DNA from: Symbiobacterium terraclitae
Lineage (GTDB): Bacteria > Bacillota > Sulfobacillia > Symbiobacteriales > Symbiobacteriaceae
Direction of reading: 5' to 3'
DNA: 44,064 bases
Assembly: GCF_017874315.1 (NCBI RefSeq)
Contig: NZ_JAGGLG010000036.1
Span: 1 to 44,064, forward strand
In this document: positions 8,605-15,703 of the stretch, piece by piece
Position numbering within the stretch: the first letter of the stretch is position 1
Layout: the number at the start of each line of letters is the position of its first letter
The notes under the pieces: generated by a model
The model's input: the letters and a program-made list of their open reading frames with translations, nothing else
Databases searched by the model: none
Told to the model about the DNA's origin: nothing
Translations under genes and position numbers: made by a program

Positions 8605-10232
8605 GCCGGCACCCCCACTTCCCGGTCTGCGGTGAGCGCCAGGAAGAGTTCCTCCAGGCCCGCCGCGGGCAGCCCCGCCTTGGCCCGCAGCGCTTCCAGG
8701 TCGCCGACGGCCCGGAGCTCCCCGGCATGGATGATGGCGATGCGGTGCGCCAGCTCCTCGGCCACCTCGAGGACGTGCGTGGTGAGGAGCACTGCCACGC
8801 CCTCCCGGGCCGCCGCCTTGATGAAGTCCTTCACCTCGCGGGCGGCCCGCGGGTCGAGCCCGTTGGTCACCTCGTCCAGCAGCAGCACCCGGGGCCGGTG
8901 CACCAGGGCCGCCGCGATGGCCATCTTGCGCTTCATGCCCAGGGAGAAGGATCTGATCTGGTGGTCGCCCCAGCGCGTCAGCCCCACCTGGGCCAGCAGC
9001 TCCTCCGCCCGCCGCCGCCCCTCTGTCTCCGGCAGGCCGTAGAGCCCGGCCATCATCCAGAGGAACTCACGGGCGGTGAGGGACTCGTGCAGCAGCGGCA
9101 CGTCGGGCACGTAGCCCAACAGCCGGCGGACCGGGCCTCCCTCGGCCCAGAGGTCCCGCCCCTCCACCAGCACCCGGCCGGCGGTCGGCCGCAGGAGGCC
9201 CGTGGCCATGCGGATCGTCGTGGACTTGCCGGCCCCGTTGGAGCCGAGGAAGGCCAGCACCTCGCCGCGGCGCACCGAGAGGTCGATGCCGGCCACGGCA
9301 GTGAAGTCGCCGTAGCGCTTCACCAACCCGACAAGGCGCAGGGCCTCGTCGTCGTTGCGCTTCACCATTCCGATGGGGCACAGCGCTTCCTCGCGGTGGC
9401 ATTCGTGGGCGGCACGAGGCGCGGCAGCCGGTACCGCAGCCGGTGGTGTTACGCCGGTCAGGGGTGGCGTTGGGCGTTGCAGTCCTGCGGGCGTTGGAGC
9501 GGCGTGCGTCGCGCGGTCCGGGACCTCCGGGTTCGGCCCCGCGGTCACCGGTGGCGCCTCGGGCGGCGTCGACGGATCTTCTGTTGTTGAGACACCGGGC
9601 GAAGGTCCAGACGTTCGGTAACCCGACGATTCGCGGGCCTCTGTGGCCGTGGCCGACGGGACCGCTGCCGCCGTGGCGGACGGGACTGGGGTCGGTTCCC
9701 GGGGTTCACGTCCCGGAACCTGCGGCGCGGCCAGCGCGGCGCAGAAGCGGTCGGGTTCGTCGAGGCTCAGCACCACCCGGGTGAACTGGCAGAGTCCCCG
9801 GTCCGGGACCTTCGTCTCGTAGGGACGAGCCAGGGTGAGCGCCACCAGACGGCGGCGGTCGGCCAGCACGTAGAGCGTGTCGGTGTCCGTGCGGTAGCTG
9901 ATGCCCGAGGCCTCCACACCTCTGGGCAGCGGCGCCTTCCAGGGCGCCGCCCCGCAGATGTCCTCCCGCCGCAGCGCCAGGCGGTGCCGCCCCATCTGCA
10001 GCAGCAGCCGCTCACCGTTCAGCACGTGGGCTGTGCGCAGAGGGGCCGCAACGAACCAGTAGACCAGGCCGGTGACCGCCAGCCCGCCCAGCCCGATCAA
10101 GGGACCCCACGGCTTCGGCAGAACCGCAACCGGGATCACCCACGACACGAGGTCCACCGCGGCCAGCAGCATCAGCCCGAACAGGCGGTTCTTGAGGGCC
10201 TGGCCGGTCCGGGTATACGTGAACCGCTCCAT
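8601..10232 (-). CDS. ABC ATPase fused to an N-terminal membrane domain by a Pro/Thr-rich linker
   Basis: A 543-residue protein in three parts. Residues 1-160 hold two transmembrane helices (about 17-36 and 43-62) and a beta-rich soluble segment resembling bacterial PH-like domains. Residues about 161-285 are a Pro/Thr/Ala-rich linker. Residues about 285-543 are a complete ABC ATPase with Walker A GSNGAGKST, signature SLGMKRK, Walker B VLLLDEVTNGLD and H-loop TTHVLEV. The start ATG 10230-10232 follows AAAGGGG. An internal ATG at about residue 279 could give a stand-alone ATPase but has no good ribosome site. It is the first gene of an operon with the permease and beta-lactamase-family gene, and a BlaI-type dyad lies just upstream. 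A membrane-anchored ATPase of this shape is unusual. Confidence 0.8.
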   Translation of the reverse strand: MERFTYTRTGQALKNRLFGLMLLAAVDLVSWVIPVAVLPKPWGPLIGLGGLAVTGLVYWFVAAPLRTAHVLNGERLLLQMGRHRLALRREDICGAAPWKAPLPRGVEASGISYRTDTDTLYVLADRRRLVALTLARPYETKVPDRGLCQFTRVVLSLDEPDRFCAALAAPQVPGREPREPTPVPSATAAAVPSATATEARESSGYRTSGPSPGVSTTEDPSTPPEAPPVTAGPNPEVPDRATHAAPTPAGLQRPTPPLTGVTPPAAVPAAAPRAAHECHREEALCPIGMVKRNDDEALRLVGLVKRYGDFTAVAGIDLSVRRGEVLAFLGSNGAGKSTTIRMATGLLRPTAGRVLVEGRDLWAEGGPVRRLLGYVPDVPLLHESLTAREFLWMMAGLYGLPETEGRRRAEELLAQVGLTRWGDHQIRSFSLGMKRKMAIAAALVHRPRVLLLDEVTNGLDPRAAREVKDFIKAAAREGVAVLLTTHVLEVAEELAHRIAIIHAGELRAVGDLEALRAKAGLPAAGLEELFLALTADREVGVPA

Positions 10233-10247
10233 GGTCGCACCCCTTTC

Positions 10248-10263
10248 TACTACACTCGTCGTA
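10248..10263. promoter_or_regulatory. BlaI-type operator upstream of the ABC operon
   Basis: TACTACACTCGTCGTA fits the dyad TACNAC-N4-GTNGTA, which is also found in the blaI promoter at 11713-11728. It lies 16-31 bp upstream of the ATPase start codon, overlapping the expected promoter, so binding should repress the ABC/beta-lactamase-family operon. Confidence 0.7.
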
Positions 10264-10299
10264 CTTCGCTCAACAAGGTACCCACCGTCGGGCGGGGCG

Positions 10300-10390
10300 G
10301 GTGACCAGGAAGTACAGCAACGTATACCCAGCGCCCAGCGGCAGGTGAAACCAGCCGATCCGGCCCGGCCAGCGGCGCCGGATGCGGTCG
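10300..10390 (-). pseudogene. Duplicated 3' end of the BlaR1-like gene
   Basis: Just after the blaR stop, the minus strand encodes RRRWPGRIGWFHLPLGAGYT followed by LLYFLVTR. This is a near copy of the last 30 or so residues of the BlaR1-like protein (RRRWPGRLGWYHLPMGAAYT). Only the C-terminal tail is duplicated and it has no start, so it is a partial tandem duplication or the last trace of a second blaR gene. Confidence 0.8.
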
Positions 10391-10396
10391 ACGCCA

Positions 10397-11293
10397 TCAG
10401 GCGAGGCGGGTCACCGCAAGATACAGCAGGGTATAAGCGGCGCCCATTGGAAGGTGATACCAGCCCAGCCTGCCCGGCCAGCGCCTCCGGGAGCGGCCGA
10501 CAACCAACCACGCCGGTGCACGGAGGTGCGGCGCCGGATCATCCTCGTCCGTCAGGCAGGTGATGCGGTGCACGAGCTGGGACGACGCTCCGGCCAGCAC
10601 CGCCCCCGCCAAGGCCGCCCGCCCGGCCTGCCGGAGTCCCCAGCGGCCCAGGGCGAGGGCGTAACGGCGGCGGTCGCCCGTCCAGCGCGCGGCCTGCTGA
10701 TCGGCCGCCATCTCCACCTCGAGGGCGAACAGGTCGGCGGCCATGCGTGCCAGCGGATGCCAGCCAAGGAGCGTGCGGGCGACGCCGCAGGCCCAGATCC
10801 GCAGGGGGTCGCGCCTCACCACATGGGCCAGCTCGTGGGCGATGACCGCCCGGAACTCCGCCTCCGGCAGCGCCAGCACGGATGGCGTGGTGATGAGGAC
10901 GGGCCGCAGCAGCCCCGTGGTGGCGGGCTCCATCTGGTCGCTGGGGTCGAACAGCACCGTCAGCGGGCGGTGCACCCCGAACTCGGCTGCCAGGCGGCGG
11001 ATGCGGGCCGCCGCGTCCGCAGGCGCGGGCACCAGCCCGGCCATCATGGTGCGGCAGCCCACAATGTGGAACGCCAGGCGCAGCAGGGCCACGCCGGCGA
11101 CCGCCAGGGCCGCCCAGCCCCCCGCCGGCGACAGCACGAGCGTGACGATCGGAACCAGCAGGAGGACCGATGCCCACCCCAGCCGCGCGGCAGGGTCCAG
11201 GTGCTGGCTGATGATCCGGAGCGTGAGGTGCGTGTCGAGCAGAAACAGGCTGATGATGAAAAGCCAGGCCGCCATGAGCCACGCGTCTGCCAT
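10397..11293 (-). CDS. BlaR1-like M56-family membrane metalloprotease
   Basis: A 298-residue integral membrane peptidase. Hydrophobic segments flank a soluble zinc-protease core with HELAHVVRRD (HExxH) and a downstream EVEMAADQQAA helix supplying the third ligand. In the BlaR1/MecR1 family the protease is activated by an extracellular signal and leads to cleavage or inactivation of BlaI. This protein lacks the extracellular penicillin-binding sensor domain of true BlaR1 (usually about 600 residues), so the signal and sensor are unknown. It starts at an ATG overlapping the blaI stop (TGATG), after GGGGAGGAG, so the two are translationally coupled. Confidence 0.85.
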   Translation of the reverse strand: MADAWLMAAWLFIISLFLLDTHLTLRIISQHLDPAARLGWASVLLLVPIVTLVLSPAGGWAALAVAGVALLRLAFHIVGCRTMMAGLVPAPADAAARIRRLAAEFGVHRPLTVLFDPSDQMEPATTGLLRPVLITTPSVLALPEAEFRAVIAHELAHVVRRDPLRIWACGVARTLLGWHPLARMAADLFALEVEMAADQQAARWTGDRRRYALALGRWGLRQAGRAALAGAVLAGASSQLVHRITCLTDEDDPAPHLRAPAWLVVGRSRRRWPGRLGWYHLPMGAAYTLLYLAVTRLA

Positions 11294-11685
11294 CACCGCT
11301 CCTCCCCTTCCTCCAGCCGCTCGAGCAGCCGGCGCAGCTCGGCGATCTCATCTGGCGTGAGCCTGTCGCGGCCCAGCAGGAAGCTGACCGCGGGCAGCAC
11401 GCGCCCGCCGAAGAATCGCTGCGACCACTCATGCAGGGTGGACTCCGCCATCTCCTCCCGCCGCCTGGCGGCCCGGTAGAGGTACGCCCTGCCGTGCTTG
11501 CGCCGGGTGAGCAGCCCCTTGCGCGTCAGGCGGGTCATCACGGTCATGACCGTGGTGTAGGCGATCTCCCGGTCGGCGAGCAGCGCCTGGTGGACGTCAT
11601 CCACCTGCACCTCTCCCTTCTCCCAGACCAGCCGCATCACGTCGGCTTCCAGCGGGCCCAGGTCGAACCCCGTGGCGTCAGACAT
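11293..11685 (-). CDS. blaI: BlaI/MecI/CopY-family winged-helix repressor
   Basis: A 130-residue repressor. The N-terminal winged helix has LGPLEADVMRLVWEKGEVQV, then YTTVMTVMTRLTRKGLL as recognition helix and GRAYLYRAA as wing. The C-terminal helices mediate dimerisation. Family members bind TACA/TGTA-like dyads as dimers and are removed by proteolysis triggered by BlaR-type proteases; the partner gene follows directly. The ATG at 11683-11685 was chosen over a GTG three codons earlier because AGAGGGG lies eight bases before the ATG. Its own promoter carries a 16-bp dyad in the spacer, so it is probably autoregulated. Confidence 0.92.
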   Translation of the reverse strand: MSDATGFDLGPLEADVMRLVWEKGEVQVDDVHQALLADREIAYTTVMTVMTRLTRKGLLTRRKHGRAYLYRAARRREEMAESTLHEWSQRFFGGRVLPAVSFLLGRDRLTPDEIAELRRLLERLEEGEER

Positions 11686-11706
11686 TGTCGTCACCCCTCT
11701 GATTCC

Positions 11707-11734
11707 AGTATATACGACGGCTGTAGTAGTTCAA
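11707..11734 (-). promoter_or_regulatory. blaI promoter with operator filling the spacer
   Basis: On the minus strand, -35 TTGAAC (11734-11729) and -10 TATACT (11712-11707) are separated by 16 bp. Those 16 bp are exactly the dyad TACTACAGCCGTCGTA (TACNAC-N4-GTNGTA). A repressor dimer bound there would block polymerase directly. Confidence 0.8.
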
Positions 11735-11896
11735 CAGGGACCGGGATGACCTCTTGGCATGGTGTTCATTCCTGGACTCGGTGCTCGTGGGAGGAGACGG
11801 GGGGTTGGACGGCGTCCTGGAGTTGGCGGCAGGTGCGTGCGGCGGGGCACGCTCCGCCTTGGACGCCGGTTGCACTCCCGCTGATGGTTGAGACCC

Positions 11897-11998
11897 GAAG
11901 TTCCGACGGTCTGAGAACTGCCCCTGCGCTTCTGCCACAAGGGCCCGGCCGCATTCCCACGTGGCGTGCGCCTTCGGCACGGTCTCAAATCGTCGGAG
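11897..11998. repeat. Palindromic intergenic element, copy 1
   Basis: Bounded by CCGACGGTCTGAG and GGTCTCAAATCGTCGG, which are roughly inverted to each other. The interior shares TGCGCTTCTGCCACAAGGGC with copy 2. It could be a small non-autonomous element or a folded RNA. Confidence 0.65.
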
Positions 11999-12057
11999 AT
12001 TCACCCCGGCGGGGCTCATCGACGCGCCGCCATGGCGGTGCTTGAACCGCGTGAGCG

Positions 12058-12139
12058 GGTCGGGGATGCCTGCCGCGCGTCACCAGGTCCGATGCCTGCC
12101 GCGCGTCACCAGGTCGGGGATACCTGCAACGCGTGACCA
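12058..12139. repeat. Short tandem array, about 27-bp unit, three copies
   Basis: Units read GGTCGGGGATGCCTGCC plus GCGCGTCACCA with minor changes: the second is two bases shorter and the third is diverged. There are no variable spacers, so it is not a CRISPR array. Confidence 0.75.
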
Positions 12140-12154
12140 GCACGGAAATGCTGC

Positions 12155-12262
12155 AGCCTGAAGTGCCGACGGTTTGAGCGCACCTCCTGCGCTTCTGCCA
12201 CAAGGGCCCAGTGGCAAACCCACGTGGGGAGCGCCTTGCGCACGGTCTCAGACCGTCGCAGG
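12155..12262. repeat. Palindromic intergenic element, copy 2
   Basis: Ends are TGCCGACGGTTTGAG and CTCAGACCGTCGCA, near-perfect inverted repeats. Inside is a TGCCAC/GTGGCA stem around AAGGGCCCA. The middle matches copy 1 over TGCGCTTCTGCCACAAGGGC. Confidence 0.65.
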
Positions 12263-12359
12263 CACAACGGCGGGATCCTGCAACCGCGGACGATCGCCCT
12301 CGAACCCGCCTCCAAATCTACAATCACGTCGCTAACAGAGAAAATGCCCTGGTTGCCTA

Positions 12360-12408
12360 TTGACATGGAAACCCCCTGGGGGTACTCTACACTTAGACGG
12401 TTATCTAA
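12360..12408 (+). promoter_or_regulatory. Promoter and candidate operators of the arsR-P-ATPase operon
   Basis: -35 TTGACA (12360-12365), a 17-bp spacer and -10 TACTCT (12383-12388). The spacer contains the palindrome ACCCCCTGGGGGT (12371-12383). Just downstream is a second dyad, TTAG-N8-CTAA (12393-12408), close to where ArsR-family repressors bind. Which dyad is the operator is not decided. Confidence 0.65.
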
Positions 12409-12435
12409 TTGTCTCACCCTGGGAGGCGGCATACA

Positions 12436-12801
12436 GTGGAACATCAGCCGAACGGCACGGTGCGCGACATCTGCACCACGTCCGAGCCGGACGAGGTTCG
12501 CCTCGCCGCGCACCGCCAGCGCCTCGTGGAAGTGGCGGGTCTCTCCGAACTCTTCCGGGTCCTGGCCGACGAGACCCGCACCAAGATCCTCTACCTGCTG
12601 TCCACCGAGGAGCTCTGCGTACACCACCTGGCGCAGATCCTCGATCTCACCCTGCCCACCATCTCCCATCACCTGCGGCTCATGAAGCTGATGCGCCTGG
12701 TGAAGAGCCGGCGCGAGGGCAAGCACGTTTACTACTCCCTCTCTGACGACCACGTGCTCCAGCTCATCCAGACGGCGCAGGAACACTATCAAGAGGAGTA
12801 A
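12436..12801 (+). CDS. ArsR/SmtB-family metal-sensing repressor
   Basis: A 121-residue winged-helix repressor. VLADETRTKILYLLSTEELC, then HHLAQIL, LTLPTISHHLRLMKL (recognition helix) and GKHVYYSLSDDHV (wing) are typical of CadC/CmtR/NmtR-like proteins. Possible metal ligands are a cysteine near the N-terminus (DICTT), Cys in STEELCVHH and His residues in the last helix (ALPHA5: HVLQLIQTAQEHYQEE). These would suit Cd, Pb or Zn sensing. The GTG start at 12436 follows GGGAGG; upstream codons lack a ribosome site. It is five bases from the P-ATPase gene, which it presumably represses until metal binds. Confidence 0.88.
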   Translation: MEHQPNGTVRDICTTSEPDEVRLAAHRQRLVEVAGLSELFRVLADETRTKILYLLSTEELCVHHLAQILDLTLPTISHHLRLMKLMRLVKSRREGKHVYYSLSDDHVLQLIQTAQEHYQEE

Positions 12802-12806
12802 GCCTT

Positions 12807-14975
12807 ATGGCAAATCAGGTCAACTACACCCTCAAGGGACTCGACTGTGCCAACTGCGCAGCCAAGATCGAAGATGCCCTGCACCGCAACGGGATGCCCG
12901 ATGCCGTGGTCAGCTTCGCCACCGGGCAGCTCCTCGTGGCGCCCGACCAGCTCGCCCAGGCCGAGGCGGTGATCCGGAAGATCGAACCGGGCATCACCAT
13001 CGTGCCGGCTGCGGGTGCTGCCGCCCAGGCTGCCCCGGCCCCGCACGGGGAAGAACACGATGCGGCTGGGGAACCTGGATGGCGCCGCGTCGCCGAGATG
13101 GTGCCCGCCGCGGCGGTTGTGCTCGCGGGGTGGCTGTATCACGAAGCCCTCCACGCCTGGCCCTGGGTGGAATGGCCCCTCTTCCTCTCGGCCTACCTCC
13201 TGGTAGGTCGGGGGGTCGTGCTGGCCGCATTGCGCAACATCGGGCGCGGGCAACTCTTCGACGAGAACTTCCTGATGACGATAGCCACCCTGGGCGCCTT
13301 TGCGATCCACGAGCTGCCCGAGGCGGTGGCCGTGATGCTCTTCTACGCCGTGGGCGAGTACTACCAGGACAAGGCCGTTGCCGGCTCCCGGCGCTCCATC
13401 CGGGCGCTGGTCGCGGTGCGCCCCGACCGTGCCAACCTGCGGAAAGGCGGCGAGGTCGTGCCGGTGGCGCCGGAGGTGGTCGCCGTGGGCGATGAGATCA
13501 TCGTCCGGCCCGGCGAGCGCATCCCGCTGGACGGCGAGGTGATCGAGGGGTCCACCTATATCGACACCTCCGCGCTCACCGGTGAGTCGATGCCCCGGGC
13601 CGCCTCCGTGGGGGACACCGTGCTGGCCGGGACGGTGAACACCCGCGGGCTGATCGCCGTTCGGGTGACCAGGCCCTTCGGCGACTCCTCCATCGCCCGG
13701 GTTCTGCAGCTCGTGGAGCAGGCCGCGGCGCGGAAGGCCCCGACCGAGCGTGCCATCACGTCCTTCGCCCGCTGGTACACGCCGGCTGTGGTCGGCCTGG
13801 CGGCGCTCATCGCACTCGTGCCGCCGCTCGTGCTTTCGGGTGCGACGTTCGCCGAGTGGCTCCGCCGGGCGCTGGTGCTGCTCGTCATCTCCTGCCCCTG
13901 CGCGCTGGTCGTCTCCGTGCCCCTGAGCTACTTCGGCGGCATCGGTGCCGCGTCGCGCGTGGGCATCCTCGTGAAGGGCGGCAACTACCTGGACGCCCTG
14001 GCCAGGTTGGACACGGTGGTCTGGGACAAGACCGGCACCCTGACCGAGGGACGCTTCCAGGTCGTCACAGTGGAAACGGGAGCAAGCCGTGAGCGAGACG
14101 AGGTGCTGCGCCTGGCTGCCCACGCCGAGGCGCACACCTCCCACCCCATCGCCGCCTCCATCCTTGAGGCATACGGACGGCCCGTCGATCTGGGTGCGGT
14201 CACCGACTACGAGGAGATCGCCGGCCACGGCGTGCGGGCCCGGGTGGACGGCGTGTTCGTGCTGGCGGGCAACGAACGGCTGCTCGCCCGCGAGGGGGTC
14301 GCACTGCCCGACCGCTCGCCGGCCGCCGGCGGTACGCATGCAGGCACAGTGGTCCACGTGGCGGTGGACGGCGCCTGGGCGGGCCGGATTCTGATCGCCG
14401 ACCAGCCCAAGCCCGCCTCGGCCGACGCCGTGCGCCAGCTGCGCGCCCTCGGCGTGCGCCGGCAGGTGATGCTGACCGGCGATGCACACCACGTGGCGGA
14501 GGCCATCGCGCAGCGGCTCGCGCTCGACGGCGTGCGGGCGGACCTGCTCCCCGAGGACAAGGTGACCGCGGTGGAGGAGATCGACCGGGAGCGTCGGGCG
14601 GCAGGCCGGGCCGGAGCCCTCGCATTCGTCGGGGACGGCATCAACGACGCGCCGGTGCTCACCCGGGCTGACGTGGGCGTGGCGATGGGCGGCCTGGGCT
14701 CCGATGCGGCCATCGAGGCGGCAGACGTGGTGATCATGGACGACAACCCGGCCAGGCTGGCCGTAGGCGTCTCCCTGGCCCGGCGCACCAAGCGGATCGT
14801 GGCCCAGAACATCGCCTTCGCCCTGATCGTGAAGATCCTGTTCATGGTCATGGGAACCGCTGGCATGGCGGACCTGTGGGAGGCGGTGTTCGCCGACGTG
14901 GGCGTGTCGCTGCTGGCGGTTCTGAACGCCACCCGGGTGCTGCGCACACGCCTGCCCAAGCTGGAGGCCGCGTAA
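12807..14975 (+). CDS. Heavy-metal-translocating P1B-type ATPase (Zn/Cd/Pb class)
   Basis: A 722-residue metal efflux pump. An N-terminal heavy-metal-associated domain has GLDCANC (Cys14, Cys17). The core has the TGES actuator motif, the metal-transport CPC (SCPCAL, Cys363 and Cys365), the phosphorylated Asp407 in DKTGTLT, the SHPIA motif with its HP dipeptide, and GDGINDAP. CPC together with one DCxxC domain and an ArsR partner fits ZntA/CadA exporters of Zn, Cd, Pb or Co rather than copper pumps. It is translated from an ATG after AAGAGGAG that overlaps the end of the arsR gene, and is followed by a strong terminator. Confidence 0.92.
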   Translation: MANQVNYTLKGLDCANCAAKIEDALHRNGMPDAVVSFATGQLLVAPDQLAQAEAVIRKIEPGITIVPAAGAAAQAAPAPHGEEHDAAGEPGWRRVAEMVPAAAVVLAGWLYHEALHAWPWVEWPLFLSAYLLVGRGVVLAALRNIGRGQLFDENFLMTIATLGAFAIHELPEAVAVMLFYAVGEYYQDKAVAGSRRSIRALVAVRPDRANLRKGGEVVPVAPEVVAVGDEIIVRPGERIPLDGEVIEGSTYIDTSALTGESMPRAASVGDTVLAGTVNTRGLIAVRVTRPFGDSSIARVLQLVEQAAARKAPTERAITSFARWYTPAVVGLAALIALVPPLVLSGATFAEWLRRALVLLVISCPCALVVSVPLSYFGGIGAASRVGILVKGGNYLDALARLDTVVWDKTGTLTEGRFQVVTVETGASRERDEVLRLAAHAEAHTSHPIAASILEAYGRPVDLGAVTDYEEIAGHGVRARVDGVFVLAGNERLLAREGVALPDRSPAAGGTHAGTVVHVAVDGAWAGRILIADQPKPASADAVRQLRALGVRRQVMLTGDAHHVAEAIAQRLALDGVRADLLPEDKVTAVEEIDRERRAAGRAGALAFVGDGINDAPVLTRADVGVAMGGLGSDAAIEAADVVIMDDNPARLAVGVSLARRTKRIVAQNIAFALIVKILFMVMGTAGMADLWEAVFADVGVSLLAVLNATRVLRTRLPKLEAA

Positions 14976-14993
14976 CCGTCCGACCGAGCAACG

Positions 14994-15036
14994 AAGCCTG
15001 CACCCCCCTGCTGGAGGGGTGCAGGCTCTTCTTCTT
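14994..15036 (+). terminator. Rho-independent terminator of the metal-efflux operon
   Basis: AGCCTGCACCCC pairs with GGGGTGCAGGCT, followed by CTTCTTCTT. It lies about 20 bp after the ATPase stop. Confidence 0.85.
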
Positions 15037-15061
15037 GCCGAAAGGTGCCCCCGTCCATCTC

Positions 15062-15540
15062 CGGTACCAGGGCGGAACGGCCGGCGGCACGGGCTTCCTG
15101 GGAACCAACCTGGCCCGATACCTCGTCGAGCTGGGTTGCGATGTGGTGCTGCTGGGCCGCCGCCAGCCCAGCCGCGCGACGGCCGGGCGCTTCGTCTTCT
15201 GGGATGCCCGCACGCTGGGCGACTGGGTGGCGGAGCTGGATGGTGCGGCCGCGCTGGTGAATTTCGCCGGGCGGTCGGTCGACTGCGTGAAGACCCCCGA
15301 TCCCTGTGACGAGATCCTGCGCTCACGGGTCGAGTCCACCTTGGTTCTCGGCCAGGCGCTGCGCGTTCCCTTCGGCCTGCCCTCTCCGGGCTGGCTGATC
15401 CGGCTCGGGGCCCCGCTGATGCGCACGGACCCGGAACTCGCCCTCTACGGGCGGTACTGCGTCTCCCGACGGCTCCACGAGGAGGGCTTTGCGTTCCTGT
15501 TCCCTGAGATCAGCTCTGCACTGATGGACCTGTACGGTAC
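15062..15540 (+). pseudogene. Decayed TIGR01777/YfcH-type NAD(P)-dependent epimerase gene
   Basis: The frame encodes GGTGFLGTNLARYLVELGCD (Rossmann nucleotide-binding loop), LGRR, AALVNFAGRSVDC and RSRVESTLVLGQAL, then jumps to LPSPGWLIRLGAPLM and RRLHEEGFAFLFPEISSAL. These are the first and last blocks of TIGR01777-family SDR proteins, which are about 300 residues. The middle, with the catalytic Tyr-x-x-x-Lys region, is missing by an in-frame deletion. There is no start codon or ribosome site, and the stop is not at the natural end. It lies directly after the terminator of the metal operon. Confidence 0.75.
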
Positions 15541-15703
15541 CGCCCGGTCTCGTCCATCCGTGCCGCAGCCTCGCCGAGGCCCGGATGACATCCCGCCGTT
15601 TCACGTGCCGAACCGCACGCCCCGTGCCCCCCAGCAGCCCAGCCGGGTCGTCCAGCCCGGCGCCGCCCAGGAACGCCAGCGCTATCGGTGCCTCTGGCCC
15701 GCC
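15541..15703. other. Short intergenic stretch
   Basis: About 160 bp between the SDR remnant and the end of bshA. Nothing recognisable. Confidence 0.4.

Larger units (their letters stand above)
11735..12359. other. Non-coding region with palindromic and tandem repeats
   Basis: About 625 bp between blaI and the ArsR promoter. No credible gene is visible. It holds two copies of a palindromic element (11897-11998 and 12155-12262) and, between them, a three-copy tandem array (12058-12139). It is probably an accumulation site for small repeats or the remains of a mobile element. Confidence 0.6.

Noticed and set aside
6026-8728. A 900-residue fusion of the beta-lactamase-family protein with upstream sequence
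   Set aside because: The upstream frame is antisense-phase noise inside the permease gene; a good ribosome site and ATG lie at 7090.
8601-10511. Longer start for the ABC ATPase gene at 10511
   Set aside because: The extra codons overlap the blaR remnant and operator and have no ribosome site; ATG 10232 has AAAGGGG in front.
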